Below, piece after piece: positions 33,219-41,677 of a stretch of DNA of 64,000 nucleotides. How positions within the stretch are numbered: position 1 is the first letter of the stretch; each line of letters begins with the position of its first letter. Made by a program: the position numbers and the translations under genes. The DNA is from Paractinoplanes brasiliensis (GTDB taxonomy: Bacteria; Actinomycetota; Actinomycetes; Mycobacteriales; Micromonosporaceae). A model generated the notes under the pieces. That model saw only the letters and a program-made list of their open reading frames with translations, was not told the origin of the DNA and made no database searches. Location: positions 6,430,001 through 6,494,000 of the forward strand of contig NZ_SNWR01000001.1 in NCBI RefSeq assembly GCF_004362215.1, read 5' to 3'.

Positions 33219-34813
33219 TTCCTGAGCACGTCCGGGCCGCGCTGGCCGAACCGGGCGACGACCGGATCGTCTACGACCTGACCGGCATCGAGAACCAGCT
33301 CGACACGCTGCTGGCGGAGCTGCCGGGGGTGCGCGTGCGGTTCGCGATGAAGGCCTGCCCGGTCGACGAGGTGCTGTCTGCCCTGGCCGACCGGGGCGCG
33401 GGGTTCGACGCGGCCGGCCCGGGGGAGATCCGCTCGGCGCTGCGGACGGGGGTCGCGCCGGAGGCCGTGCACTACGGCAACACGGTGAAGTCCGACGCCG
33501 ACATCGCGGCCGCGCACCGGCTCGGCATCACCACGTTCGCCACCGACTGCGTCGAGGACGTCCGGGCGATCGCCGTCCACGCCCCGGGGGCGCGCGTGTT
33601 CTGCCGGTTGCGCACCGGCGGGGAGGGCGCGCTGTGGGGGCTCACCGGCAAGTTCGGCAGCGACGACCCGGTCGCCGTGCTGACCGAGGCGCGCCGGCTC
33701 GGGCTGACCCCGGCCGGGTTGTCCTTGCACGTCGGGTCGCAGCAGATGACCGTACGGGCGTGGGAAGGCGCCTTTGATCTGCTGGCCGCCGGGATCGAGC
33801 GGCTGGCCGGGCAGGGCATCACGCTCGACCACGTCAACCTCGGGGGTGGGCTGCCGGCCGCCGGTTACCCGGATCTCGTCCCGCCGACCGCTGCCGTGTT
33901 CGCCGCGATCCGCGACGGGATGCGGCGGTTGCGGGCGCTCGCCGGTGACGGGCTCGGTTTCGTCGTGGAGCCCGGCCGCTATTTGGTCGCCGACCACGGC
34001 GCTGTGCGGGCGCGGGTCGCGCGATTGACCGTACGGGGAACGCCTTGGCTCTATCTGAGCTGTGGGCGCTTCAACGGCCTGTACGAGGGGGACAGGGTGC
34101 GCTACCGGCTGGAGTTCCCGGGGCACGACGGCGCCGCGCTGACGAGTGCCATGGTTGCCGGGCCCAGTTGCGACAGCGACGACACGCTGGGCGGTGGACC
34201 CGTGCCCGTGCCGGCCGGCCTGCGCTCCGGCGATCCGGTGTGGATCCACGCCGCCGGCGCCTACGCGACCAGTTACACGACGGTGGGCTTCAACGGCTTC
34301 GAACCGCCGGCCTGCCACACCGTACGGGCCGAACGGATCCGCTCGATCGCGGGCGGGGACTGGGATGCCATCGCCGAGCTCGAGTTCGCCGCGTACGGCA
34401 GCCACGGCCTCTCCGAGGGACGAGCCGCCCTGCAGTCACGGGCCGCGAGCTCGCCGTCCACGTCGTTCGTGCTCGACATGGGCGACCGCGTCGGCGGCTA
34501 TTTGATCGCGCTGCCGTACCCACGGTTCCGCGTCCCCGACCTCGCCCGGCCGGAGCCGGCCGTGTTCGATTCGGCCAACCTGCACCTGCACGACATCGTC
34601 GTCGACGAGAAACTCCGCGGGCGTGGGTGGGCCCGGCGTTTGCTGCGGCGGCTCACGGCGGTCGCCCAGGCCCAGGCGTACGAGGGAATCTCGCTCGTCG
34701 CCGTGGACGGCCTGGCCGGGTTCTGGTCGTCGCACGGGTTCCGGCCGCACGCCGACGTGCCGCCACCCGGCGGTTACGGACCGGACGCCGTCTACATGTC
34801 CCTGGGGATCTGA
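33215..34813 (+). CDS. PLP-dependent decarboxylase (ornithine/DAP type) fused to a GNAT acetyltransferase
   Basis: A 532-residue fusion. Residues 1-380 form a fold-III PLP decarboxylase: the PLP Lys in RVRFAMKACP (about residue 45), AAGPGEIRSAL, VHYGNTVKSDADI, LHVGSQQ, GGGLPAAGYPDL (PLP phosphate site), VVEPGRYLVA, and the C-terminal GPSCDSDDTL with a Cys and Asp of the substrate site, ending AGAYATSYTTVGFNGF. Residues 390-532 form a GNAT domain (HDIVVDEKLRGRGWARRLLRRL, the acetyl-CoA loop; VDGLAGFWSSHGF). The fusion suggests amine formation from a basic amino acid followed by N-acylation. It starts inside the DUF6271 stop (GTGA). Confidence 0.88.
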   Translation: MIPEHVRAALAEPGDDRIVYDLTGIENQLDTLLAELPGVRVRFAMKACPVDEVLSALADRGAGFDAAGPGEIRSALRTGVAPEAVHYGNTVKSDADIAAAHRLGITTFATDCVEDVRAIAVHAPGARVFCRLRTGGEGALWGLTGKFGSDDPVAVLTEARRLGLTPAGLSLHVGSQQMTVRAWEGAFDLLAAGIERLAGQGITLDHVNLGGGLPAAGYPDLVPPTAAVFAAIRDGMRRLRALAGDGLGFVVEPGRYLVADHGAVRARVARLTVRGTPWLYLSCGRFNGLYEGDRVRYRLEFPGHDGAALTSAMVAGPSCDSDDTLGGGPVPVPAGLRSGDPVWIHAAGAYATSYTTVGFNGFEPPACHTVRAERIRSIAGGDWDAIAELEFAAYGSHGLSEGRAALQSRAASSPSTSFVLDMGDRVGGYLIALPYPRFRVPDLARPEPAVFDSANLHLHDIVVDEKLRGRGWARRLLRRLTAVAQAQAYEGISLVAVDGLAGFWSSHGFRPHADVPPPGGYGPDAVYMSLGI

Positions 34814-36012
34814 TGTCGTTTCAGCGTTCCCGCGCGGCCGTGGCCGCCCTCTTCTTCACGCTGGGCTTCCAGTACTCGACGTGGGCGGCCCGGCTGCCCG
34901 CGCTCACCGACCGGCTCGGCATGAGCGCCGCCCAGGTCGGCGTGCTGCTGCTGGCCGCCGGGGTCGGCGCGCTCATCTCGTTCCCGCTGGTCGCCCGCCT
35001 GCTGACCCGGTACGGCTCGCGCCGCCTGGCCGTGGCGGCCGCGCTGGTGCTGGTGGCCGCCCTCGCCGGGCTCGCGGCCGCGCCCAGCTTCCCGGTGGCC
35101 GTGGCCGTCGTGCTCGTCGACGGTGTCGCCGTGGGCTGCCTCAACGTGGCGATGAACGCGCAGGGCGCCGCGCTGGAGGCGGCCTTCGAACGCACCACCA
35201 TGGCCAAGCTGCACGCCCTGTTCAGCGGCGGCATCTTCAGCGCCGCCCTGCTGGCCTCGGCGGTCACCGCAGTCACCGGTTCGGTCGCGGCGCACTTCGC
35301 CGTGGCCGGCGCCCTGCTGATCGCCCTGGTCCTGACGGCCCGGCCCGCGCTGCTCACCCACGACCTGCCGGCCGCCGGCAGCACGACCGGCGGCGGCCGC
35401 TTCCGCCTGCCCGCCGCGGTGACCGTGAGCGTGGGGCTGGCGATGCTGCTGGCCACCGTCACCGAGGGCGCCATGACCGACTGGTCGGCCCTCTATCTGC
35501 GCGAGGTGACCCACGCCGAGGAGTACCTGCTGCCGCTGGGCATCGCGGTCACCTCGGCCGCGATGGTGATCGGCCGGTTGTTCGCCGACGGCTGGCGCGA
35601 CCGCTGGGGCGACAAGCCGGTGCTGCTGGCGGGGGCCGCGCTGGCCGGTCTGGGCCTGGCCGTGGCGCTGCTCGTGGGCGGGGTCGTGCCGGCGCTGGCC
35701 GGGTTCGCCTGCGTCGGCTTCGGCATGGCGCCGGTGAGCCCGTGCCTCTACGTCGCCGCCGCCCGCCAGGGCCCGGCCGCGCTGACCGTGGCCGCGGCGA
35801 TGGGCACCGCGGGCCTGCTGATCGGCCCACCGGCGATCGGGTTCGTCGCCGAGGGCGCCGGCCTGGTCTGGGGGATGGCCGCGGTGGTCGCGACCGCGTG
35901 GCTGGCCGCGCTGTGCGTCCTGCCGGTGCGGTTCAGTCCGTCCGGACGGCCTCAACCATCAGCGACACCCCCGGAAGCGACTGAACCGGCAGGTAACGCT
36001 CCGACACGATGA
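34813..36012 (+). CDS. MFS transporter (YbjJ-like), third gene of the operon
   Basis: A 399-residue transporter with 12 helices and the motif WAARLPALTDRLGMSAAQVG near the start, shared with the MFS protein at 8.8-10.0 kb. Other features: LNVAMNAQGAALE and MTDWSALYLREVTH. The TGATG junction couples it to the decarboxylase gene. It probably exports the amine or acyl-amine made by the operon. Its last 80 bases overlap, on the opposite strand, the 3' end of the methyltransferase gene. Confidence 0.88.
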   Translation: MSFQRSRAAVAALFFTLGFQYSTWAARLPALTDRLGMSAAQVGVLLLAAGVGALISFPLVARLLTRYGSRRLAVAAALVLVAALAGLAAAPSFPVAVAVVLVDGVAVGCLNVAMNAQGAALEAAFERTTMAKLHALFSGGIFSAALLASAVTAVTGSVAAHFAVAGALLIALVLTARPALLTHDLPAAGSTTGGGRFRLPAAVTVSVGLAMLLATVTEGAMTDWSALYLREVTHAEEYLLPLGIAVTSAAMVIGRLFADGWRDRWGDKPVLLAGAALAGLGLAVALLVGGVVPALAGFACVGFGMAPVSPCLYVAAARQGPAALTVAAAMGTAGLLIGPPAIGFVAEGAGLVWGMAAVVATAWLAALCVLPVRFSPSGRPQPSATPPEATEPAGNAPTR

Positions 36013-36634
36013 CCGCGCTCAGCGCGGCGTTGACGATCGGGTTCATCTTCTTCAGGTCGCTGGTGGTGGACCTTTTCCGCACGTACGCCGCGGTCGGGCG
36101 CAACAGCACGTTCCAGCTCCACAGCCGCTCGATGCGCAGGCCACCACGCTCGACCGCCGCGCGCAGCGTGTCCCGCGTGTAGCGCCGCAGGTGCCCGACC
36201 GCCACGTCGTGCGCCGACCACAGCTTCATGTCGCAGGGGACGGTGATCAACGCGCTGCCGCCGGGCCGCAGCACCCGGCGCATCTCGGACACCACCCGCT
36301 CGTCGTCGTCGATGTGCTCGAGCACGTCGAACGCGCAGACGAGGTCGACCGAACCGGGCCGTACGGGCAGGGCGCGGCCGTCACCCCGTACGGCGGGAAG
36401 GGCGCGCTGCCGCGCGGCGGTGGCCCCGTCGTGACCGTACTCGACGGCGATCGGCGACCAGCCGTGCTGCAGCAGCACCCGGGTGTTGCCCCCACCGGCG
36501 GCCCCGATGTCGAGGGCGCGGCCCGGAGCGCCCGGCAGGCGGCGCAGGTAACGACGGAGCAGCGCGCGCCGCTCCCGATACCACCAATGGCGATCCTCGA
36601 GCGCTACCAGTTTCTGAATCTCTGCCCCGTCCAC
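35933..36634 (-). CDS. Class I SAM-dependent methyltransferase
   Basis: A 233-residue methyltransferase of the UbiE/methyltransf_11 type. The SAM motif is RALDIGAAGGGNTRVLLQHGW (residues about 40-60), followed by RALPVRPGSVDLVCAFDVLEHIDDDERVVSEMRRVLRPGG (motifs II-III). N-terminal EIQKLVALEDRHWWYRERR is common in sugar or lipid methyltransferases of this group. The GTG at 36634 lies before HWWYR. Its 3' end overlaps the converging MFS gene by 80 bp. Substrate unknown. Confidence 0.85.
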   Translation of the reverse strand: MDGAEIQKLVALEDRHWWYRERRALLRRYLRRLPGAPGRALDIGAAGGGNTRVLLQHGWSPIAVEYGHDGATAARQRALPAVRGDGRALPVRPGSVDLVCAFDVLEHIDDDERVVSEMRRVLRPGGSALITVPCDMKLWSAHDVAVGHLRRYTRDTLRAAVERGGLRIERLWSWNVLLRPTAAYVRKRSTTSDLKKMNPIVNAALSAVIVSERYLPVQSLPGVSLMVEAVRTD

Positions 36635-36938
36635 CCGAGCATTATTGGGGCGGGGCGGTGAATCCGCACTCCCTACTTTCCCCTTCCGATATCGTGTCGT
36701 TACCCCATTCATTGAGTCATTTCGATGAAGATGGTGTGCTGAGGCGGTCCGTGACCGCGGTGGTGACGGCGCTGGTGGTGGCTTCGGATCCCGCGCCTGA
36801 GCGGGCCGACGATCGCCAACGACGACCAGGCCACCGACACGTCCGGGCCGGGGCGCACGCCCACGGCGGCGTGGTGCTCGAGTCCGTGTCGTACTGGTAC
36901 CGGTTCGGCGAAGATCGAAACCCACTACCGTTTGAGGC
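36635..36938. other. Divergent intergenic region before the monooxygenase gene
   Basis: 304 bp between the divergent methyltransferase and monooxygenase genes. A TACCGT -10-like element at 36926-36931 lies eight bases before the monooxygenase ATG, and TTCGGC stands 16 bp upstream of it, so the transcript may be leaderless. An open frame (36658-37005) crosses the region but its protein looks like non-coding shadow. Confidence 0.45.
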
Positions 36939-37232
36939 ATGTTCGCACTGGTGGTTCGCTTTGATTGCCGTGACCTGGCCGCGGCGCAGCGGTTCGACGA
37001 GCTGACCGTCGACGTCGTACGCGAGATCGCGGCCAAGGAGCCGGGCACGCTCACCTACACCACGCACGCCGTGGCGGGGGAGCCGCTGGCCCGCGTCTTC
37101 TACGAGGTGTACCGCGACCGCGACGCTTTCGAGGCACACGAGACGGCCGAGCACGTCAAACGGTTCCACGCCACCAAGGACCCCCTGCTGACCGCAACCC
37201 GCGTCGAAATCCTGGAGCCATCGCCGCGGTGA
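36939..37232 (+). CDS. Antibiotic biosynthesis monooxygenase-like (ABM) domain protein
   Basis: A 97-residue protein with the ABM dimeric ferredoxin-like fold pattern: FALVVRFDCRD, AAKEPGTLTYTTH, RVFYEVYRDRDAFEAHETAEHVKRF. Members include small quinone-forming oxygenases and proteins of unknown role. It stands alone on the plus strand, converging with the Cdc48-like gene 16 bp away. Function cannot be fixed. Confidence 0.82.
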   Translation: MFALVVRFDCRDLAAAQRFDELTVDVVREIAAKEPGTLTYTTHAVAGEPLARVFYEVYRDRDAFEAHETAEHVKRFHATKDPLLTATRVEILEPSPR

Positions 37233-37248
37233 GCTGGGCTTTCCATCT

Positions 37249-39381
37249 CTACGAAGCGATCCGGGCCGTCGGTGACCGGTCACCGGGCCGGCGGCGGATC
37301 CCGGCTAGCACGTCCTCGTCGGTGACCGGCTCGGCGTGGGCGAAACCGACCCGCCGCAGCGCGCCGAGCCGGGCCTCGCGGGCGATCATCGCGACCTCGG
37401 CGGCGGAGCTCCCCTCGGTCATCGAGGCGTACGTCCCGTACCGCTCGGCGAGCTCGTCGCTTCCCAGGTACATGGCGAACAGCGCGGTCCGGCCCGCCCG
37501 GTCGGGCAGAGGCACCTCGATGTGCAGCCCCAGCCGCCCCGGGCGCAGGATGGCCGGGTCGATGGCGTCGGGGTTGTTGGTCGCGCCGATGATCGAGACC
37601 TGCCCGAGGTCGACCATGCCGTCCATCTCGGCCAGCAGCTGGTTCACCACCCGGTCACCCGCGCCGCCGTCGGTCGCGCCGCCGCTGCGCCGCCGGGCGA
37701 CGGCCTCGATCTCGTCGAAGAAGACCACGCACGGCGCCACCGAACGCGCGCGGGCGAACAGGTCCCGCACCGCCTGCTCGGACTCGCCGAACCACTTGGT
37801 CAGCAGCTCCGGGCCCCGTACGGCGATGAACCGCGCGCCGCATTCGTGCGCGACCGCGCGGGCCAGCAGCGTCTTGCCGGTTCCGGGCGGGCCGTACAGC
37901 AGGACGCCGCGCTCCATGCGCAGCCCGGCCTCGGCGAAGACCTGCGGCCGCGAGAGCGGCAGCACCAGGCGCTCGCTCAGCTCGGCGGCGGTCCGGTCCA
38001 GGCCGGCGATGTCGGCGAACGTGGTCGACGGGACCTCCGACACCACGCTGCCGATGGCCGACGGCGACACGAGCGTCAGAGCCTCCTCCCAGTCGCCGGG
38101 CTGGATCTGCAGCGGGGCCCGCGCCGTCGGAGTGGCGGACTCCAGTTCCTCGGCGGGAAAGGCGCGGCGAAGCGCGACCCGGCCGGCCTCGTCGCACAGG
38201 GCCTCCAGGTCGGCGCCGACGAAACCGGCCGTCCGGCGGGCCAGGTCGGCGTTGAGCTCCGCTCGTTGCGGCTCCCCGAAAGACAACGCCAGGTTACGGT
38301 TGTGCACGGTCAGGATGGCGCGACGCTCCTCCTCGCTCGGCGCGGCGACCCCGACCTGATGCCCGATGCGGCCGAGCCGCCGGATCGCCGGGTCGATGTG
38401 GTCGCGACGTGTCGTGGTCGCGATGACGATCGGCCGGTCGGGCGCGTCGAGCAGCTGTTGCAGGACGCTGAGCAGCGGCGGGAACGAGCCGGGCAGGGAC
38501 CGGTCGCCGGCGATGTAGTCGAGGTCGTCCAGGATCACCAGGTGCGACGAGCCGGTCTCGGCGGCGAAGGCCGCCCGCAGTTCCGCCTCGGCCTCCGCCG
38601 GCTGTTTCGCGGCCAGCTCCGAACCGCTGAGCATGGTCGTCCGGGCGCCGCTGGTCGCCGCGACGGTGCGGGCGAGGAGCGTCTTGCCGGTGCCGGGCGG
38701 GCCGTAGATCAGGACGCCGGAGGGGGCGGTCACACCGAGGGCGGCCAGGTCGGTCCGGCGCCGCAGCGGCAGCTCGACCTCGCGGCGCAGCAGCGCGATG
38801 GCGTGGTCGAGGCCGCCGATGTCCTCGTATCCGAGAGCGCGGCCCGCCACGCCGGGAGCCCGCCGTACGCTGATCTCCAGCCGGTCGCTCATCGACGCGA
38901 CCTCGACCGGCACGCCGGCCACGCGCACCGACACGACCGTGTACTCGCCCCGGCCCTCCGAGCCGAGGGGCTGGTGGGCGAAGCGCAGGCCGGGATACAG
39001 CAGGTAGTGGCCGTTGCGGAGGAACTCGCTGAGGCCGGTGCTCGTGTCCGGGTCGGACCCGGTCCAGCTGTCCAGGCGCACGTCGGCCTCGTCGGCCGGC
39101 CGGACCTGTCCGGCGTCGAGCGGGGTCACGTCAACCCGCTCGCCGTCGGCGACACCGAGAGCGGCGGACTGCCAGCGGTCCAGCAGCACCCGTTCGGTGT
39201 GGGCCAGCCGGTTGGTGAGGTCCCAGGCGAGCCGGCAGAAGATGGTCGCGCCGGCCGACGCGATCCGTACGGGGCTGCCGGCTGCCAGGCCGGGGATGCT
39301 GGCCAGGCAGCTGCCGTAGATGGTGTCCGCGCCGGCGCCCTGCACGATCGCGGTGCTGATGGCAGTACCTTCTTTCGTCAT
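37249..39381 (-). CDS. Cdc48/VCP-like double AAA+ ATPase
   Basis: A 710-residue protein with an N-terminal region of about 190 residues (beta-rich, possibly a substrate-binding N domain) and two AAA+ modules. Module 1 (about 190-440): GPPGTGKTLLARTVAATSGA, Walker B-like HLVILDDLDYIAG with DD in place of DE, and RRLGRIGHQ. Module 2 (about 465-700): GPPGTGKTLLARAVAHECGA, CVVFFDEIEAVARRR with a full Walker B, TNNPDAIDPAILRPGRLGLHIEVPLPD. The weaker first Walker B suggests that module 2 is the main motor. In eukaryotes and archaea Cdc48 pulls proteins out of complexes, often tagged with ubiquitin. It ends 178 bp from an IS110 element and lies beside the ubiquitin-like cluster on the same strand. 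RBS GGAGG before the ATG is intact. Confidence 0.88.
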   Translation of the reverse strand: MTKEGTAISTAIVQGAGADTIYGSCLASIPGLAAGSPVRIASAGATIFCRLAWDLTNRLAHTERVLLDRWQSAALGVADGERVDVTPLDAGQVRPADEADVRLDSWTGSDPDTSTGLSEFLRNGHYLLYPGLRFAHQPLGSEGRGEYTVVSVRVAGVPVEVASMSDRLEISVRRAPGVAGRALGYEDIGGLDHAIALLRREVELPLRRRTDLAALGVTAPSGVLIYGPPGTGKTLLARTVAATSGARTTMLSGSELAAKQPAEAEAELRAAFAAETGSSHLVILDDLDYIAGDRSLPGSFPPLLSVLQQLLDAPDRPIVIATTTRRDHIDPAIRRLGRIGHQVGVAAPSEEERRAILTVHNRNLALSFGEPQRAELNADLARRTAGFVGADLEALCDEAGRVALRRAFPAEELESATPTARAPLQIQPGDWEEALTLVSPSAIGSVVSEVPSTTFADIAGLDRTAAELSERLVLPLSRPQVFAEAGLRMERGVLLYGPPGTGKTLLARAVAHECGARFIAVRGPELLTKWFGESEQAVRDLFARARSVAPCVVFFDEIEAVARRRSGGATDGGAGDRVVNQLLAEMDGMVDLGQVSIIGATNNPDAIDPAILRPGRLGLHIEVPLPDRAGRTALFAMYLGSDELAERYGTYASMTEGSSAAEVAMIAREARLGALRRVGFAHAEPVTDEDVLAGIRRRPGDRSPTARIAS

Positions 39382-39410
39382 CGGGAGCCTCCGAGGAACG
39401 CTTTGGGTGC

Positions 39411-39560
39411 TTGTCCCTCGAGGACTGACATGAGACGGCGTCCTCGGAGGTGACCGGTGGAGGTCTGACGCCTTCGAGGATGTTGTCCCGTGAGGACTGG
39501 TCCATCAGCACGACGCCGCGCCTCCACCGCACCTGACCTGCGAGTTGGAAGGAGGTTGCC
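39411..39560 (+). ncRNA. Candidate bridge RNA region of the IS110 element
   Basis: IS110-family elements are known to encode a bridge RNA in the non-coding end upstream of the transposase. Here TTGTCCC[TC/GT]GAGGACTG occurs twice (39411-39427 and 39483-39499), each able to form a GTCC/GGAC hairpin, with a third stem CCTCGGAGG between them (39442-39450). GAGGATGT at 39476-39483 also occurs at the right end of the element (40838-40845), as expected if one loop matches an element end. Assignment is by position and these repeats only. Confidence 0.5.
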
Positions 39561-40829
39561 GTGCTGGGAGTCGGTCTGGACTGGGCCGAGGACCACCATG
39601 ACGTCGCGTTGGGCGTGCCGGGCAAGGGGGTAATCGAACAGTTCCGCATCGACCACGGCCCCGAAGGGGTGGCCCGGCTGGTCGCCCGCTGCCTGGCCCT
39701 GGAAACCGACCCGGCCGAGGTCCGGGTCGTGCTGGAAACCCGGCACGGGCTGCTGGTCGAGGCCCTGCTCGATGCCGGGTTCACCGTGCTGCCGGTCAAC
39801 CCGGACCTGGTCGCCCGCCGCCGCGGCCCGGCCAAGAAGAAAGACGACGCCGAAGACGCACGGATCTGCTGCCTGCTGGCCCTCGACCCCTTTGTCGAGC
39901 TGCGCAAACTGATCCCGCACGGCGAGCTCGGCGCGGAGCTGCGGGCCATTGCTCGTGACGACGACCGGGCCGCCCGCGACGAACGGCGCCTGGGTAACCG
40001 GCTGCGCGCCGACCTGCTCGCGGTGTTCCCCGCCGCGATCGACATCGCCGACGGCGACCTGGGCGCGGCAGTGTTCCTGCGCCTGCTCGAGCGCTGGCCC
40101 AGCCACACCGAGCTGGCCGCCGCCGGCCGTGACGCCGTCGAAGCCCTGGCCCGCGCCAACCGGCACGGCTGGCCCGACCGGTTCGCCGAACGGGTCATAG
40201 CTGCCCTGAACAGCCCGCGGCTTGCGGTGCGCCCGGAGCTGGCCCGGGCGAAGGCCGGCAGCATCCGGCTGGCCGCCGCGCAACTGTTGCTGCTGCGCGA
40301 GCAACGCCGGGTCTGGCAGCGGCGGATGGGTGAGCTGCTTCTGGGAAGCCCGCGTGTCGGCCGGGCGAAGCAGCCGAAGGAGCCCCGGCCGGGGAACGCG
40401 TTCCCTGGCGGCGAGATCTACCTGAGCATGCCTGGCCTGGGTGATCGTCTCGCCGCCAGGGTCGCCGGTGAAATCGGCGAACACGTCGAGCAGTTCACCA
40501 CACCCAACGCCCTGCAATGCTATGCCGGGACCGCCCCGGTCACGAGACGCTCCGGACGCAGCGAGTTCGTCATCGCCCGCCGCCTGGCCTACAACCGCTA
40601 CCTCGGCAACGCCGTACATCAATGGGCCTTCTGCAGCCTGCAGCAATCCGGCTGGGCCCGCGCCTTCTACGACGCCAAGATCGCCAAAGGCAAGAGTCAC
40701 AACGCTGCCCTGCGTGCCCTCGGCAACCGCTGGCTGGAGATCCTCTGGCACTGCCTGCGCCTGAACGTGCGCTACGACGAAGCCGTCCATACCGCCCACC
40801 GCACCCACGCCCTCAAACAGGCTGCTTGA
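39561..40829 (+). CDS. IS110-family transposase (DEDD)
   Basis: A 422-residue transposase/recombinase. The N-terminal RuvC-like DEDD domain has GLDWAEDHHDVAL (first Asp), VVLETRHGLLVE (Glu) and AKKKDDAEDARICC (Asp pair). The C-terminal Tnp domain with the catalytic Ser shows MPGLGDRLAARVAGEIG and YAGTAPVTRRSGRS. The length is usual and the frame is intact, so it may be active. GTG start with AAGGAGG seven bases upstream. Confidence 0.95.
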   Translation: MLGVGLDWAEDHHDVALGVPGKGVIEQFRIDHGPEGVARLVARCLALETDPAEVRVVLETRHGLLVEALLDAGFTVLPVNPDLVARRRGPAKKKDDAEDARICCLLALDPFVELRKLIPHGELGAELRAIARDDDRAARDERRLGNRLRADLLAVFPAAIDIADGDLGAAVFLRLLERWPSHTELAAAGRDAVEALARANRHGWPDRFAERVIAALNSPRLAVRPELARAKAGSIRLAAAQLLLLREQRRVWQRRMGELLLGSPRVGRAKQPKEPRPGNAFPGGEIYLSMPGLGDRLAARVAGEIGEHVEQFTTPNALQCYAGTAPVTRRSGRSEFVIARRLAYNRYLGNAVHQWAFCSLQQSGWARAFYDAKIAKGKSHNAALRALGNRWLEILWHCLRLNVRYDEAVHTAHRTHALKQAA

Positions 40830-40846
40830 GGTTGACAGAGGATGTC

Positions 40847-41677
40847 TCATCCCGCCTCCTCGTCCACGACCTTCGAATCGGGCCCGATTCCGGATTCGGC
40901 GGCGACGTCGGATTCGTCCGCGACCTGGGATTCGGACGCGACGTTGGATTCGGGCGTGACGTCGGATTCGGGCGCGACGTCGGGTTCGGTCAAGACGTCG
41001 GGTTCGGCTGCGGCCTCGGATGGGGGCACGGCCTCCACCTGGGGCGCGGGGAAGATGCTGTGCACACCGGTGGTGCTGACGATCTCCCAGCACCCGCCGT
41101 TGCCCTCCCGTTCCACGGCCTCGGCCAGCTGCGCCGACCCCGTCCAGCTCAACGTGTCCTCCGGGGCCGGCTCGACCTCGCGGATCGACTGCCGGTCGGC
41201 CGTGCGCGGTCCCGGCTCCACCGGCGCGTCCCGGTCCGGCGCGGACCACCACCCGATCCGGTCGACGTCGTCACCCGGCTGGTACGGGTCGACCACCACG
41301 GCGACGGCGGCCGGGTCGAGCTGCGTCCAGGCGGCGAACGTGGTGACGTCGGTGTTGGACAGGTACAGCCCGATCCTCGGGTGGGTGTGTACCCAGCCGA
41401 CGATCTTTTCGACCGGCCGCAGCACGCCGTCCGCCTCGATCGTGTCCGAGGCGTTGTGCAGGATCTCGATCGCGTTCACCGCGAACGCGCAGTGGCTCGA
41501 CGCGTGCGCGAGCTGAGGTGGGAAGACCGCCAACGACACCTGGGTCGTTCCCTCGTCGCGGCGGCCGAGCAGCACCCCGCCTCGTTCCACCGGTCCCAGC
41601 TGCCGGAGGAACGCGACCAGGGTCCGGGCGAGCCCGGGTTCGAACTGGACCCGAGGCCTCTCATCGCCGGGTTGCAC
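40847..41677 (-). CDS. JAMM/JAB metalloprotease-like protein with acidic C-terminal repeat
   Basis: A 276-residue protein. Residues 1-140 form a JAB domain with all JAMM zinc-site residues: Glu 31 (VERGGVLLG), His 97 and His 99 (VHTHP), Ser 107 and Asp 110 (SNTD). JAB proteases remove or trim ubiquitin-like proteins. After residue 140 there is a variable part and a degenerate hexapeptide array (residues about 225-270: EPDVLTEPDVAPESDVTPES and so on), acidic and probably disordered. It is the last gene of the ubiquitin-like operon and overlaps the membrane JAB gene by 17 bp. The IS110 element ends at its stop codon, so its natural end could have been altered. Confidence 0.88.
   Translation of the reverse strand: MQPGDERPRVQFEPGLARTLVAFLRQLGPVERGGVLLGRRDEGTTQVSLAVFPPQLAHASSHCAFAVNAIEILHNASDTIEADGVLRPVEKIVGWVHTHPRIGLYLSNTDVTTFAAWTQLDPAAVAVVVDPYQPGDDVDRIGWWSAPDRDAPVEPGPRTADRQSIREVEPAPEDTLSWTGSAQLAEAVEREGNGGCWEIVSTTGVHSIFPAPQVEAVPPSEAAAEPDVLTEPDVAPESDVTPESNVASESQVADESDVAAESGIGPDSKVVDEEAG

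Larger units (their letters stand above)
39405..40846 (+). mobile_element. IS110-family insertion sequence (ends approximate)
   Basis: One transposase gene with about 150 bp of non-coding sequence before it and almost none after it, the usual IS110 layout. IS110 elements lack terminal inverted repeats, so exact ends cannot be read. The left end lies after the ribosome site of the Cdc48-like gene (39386-39390), and the right end within a few bases of the JAB gene stop at 40847. It separates the Cdc48-like gene from the ubiquitin-like operon. Confidence 0.7.

Noticed and set aside
36658..37005. A 115-codon frame across the methyltransferase-monooxygenase gap.
   Set aside because: It overlaps the monooxygenase start in another frame and has no domain or ribosome site.
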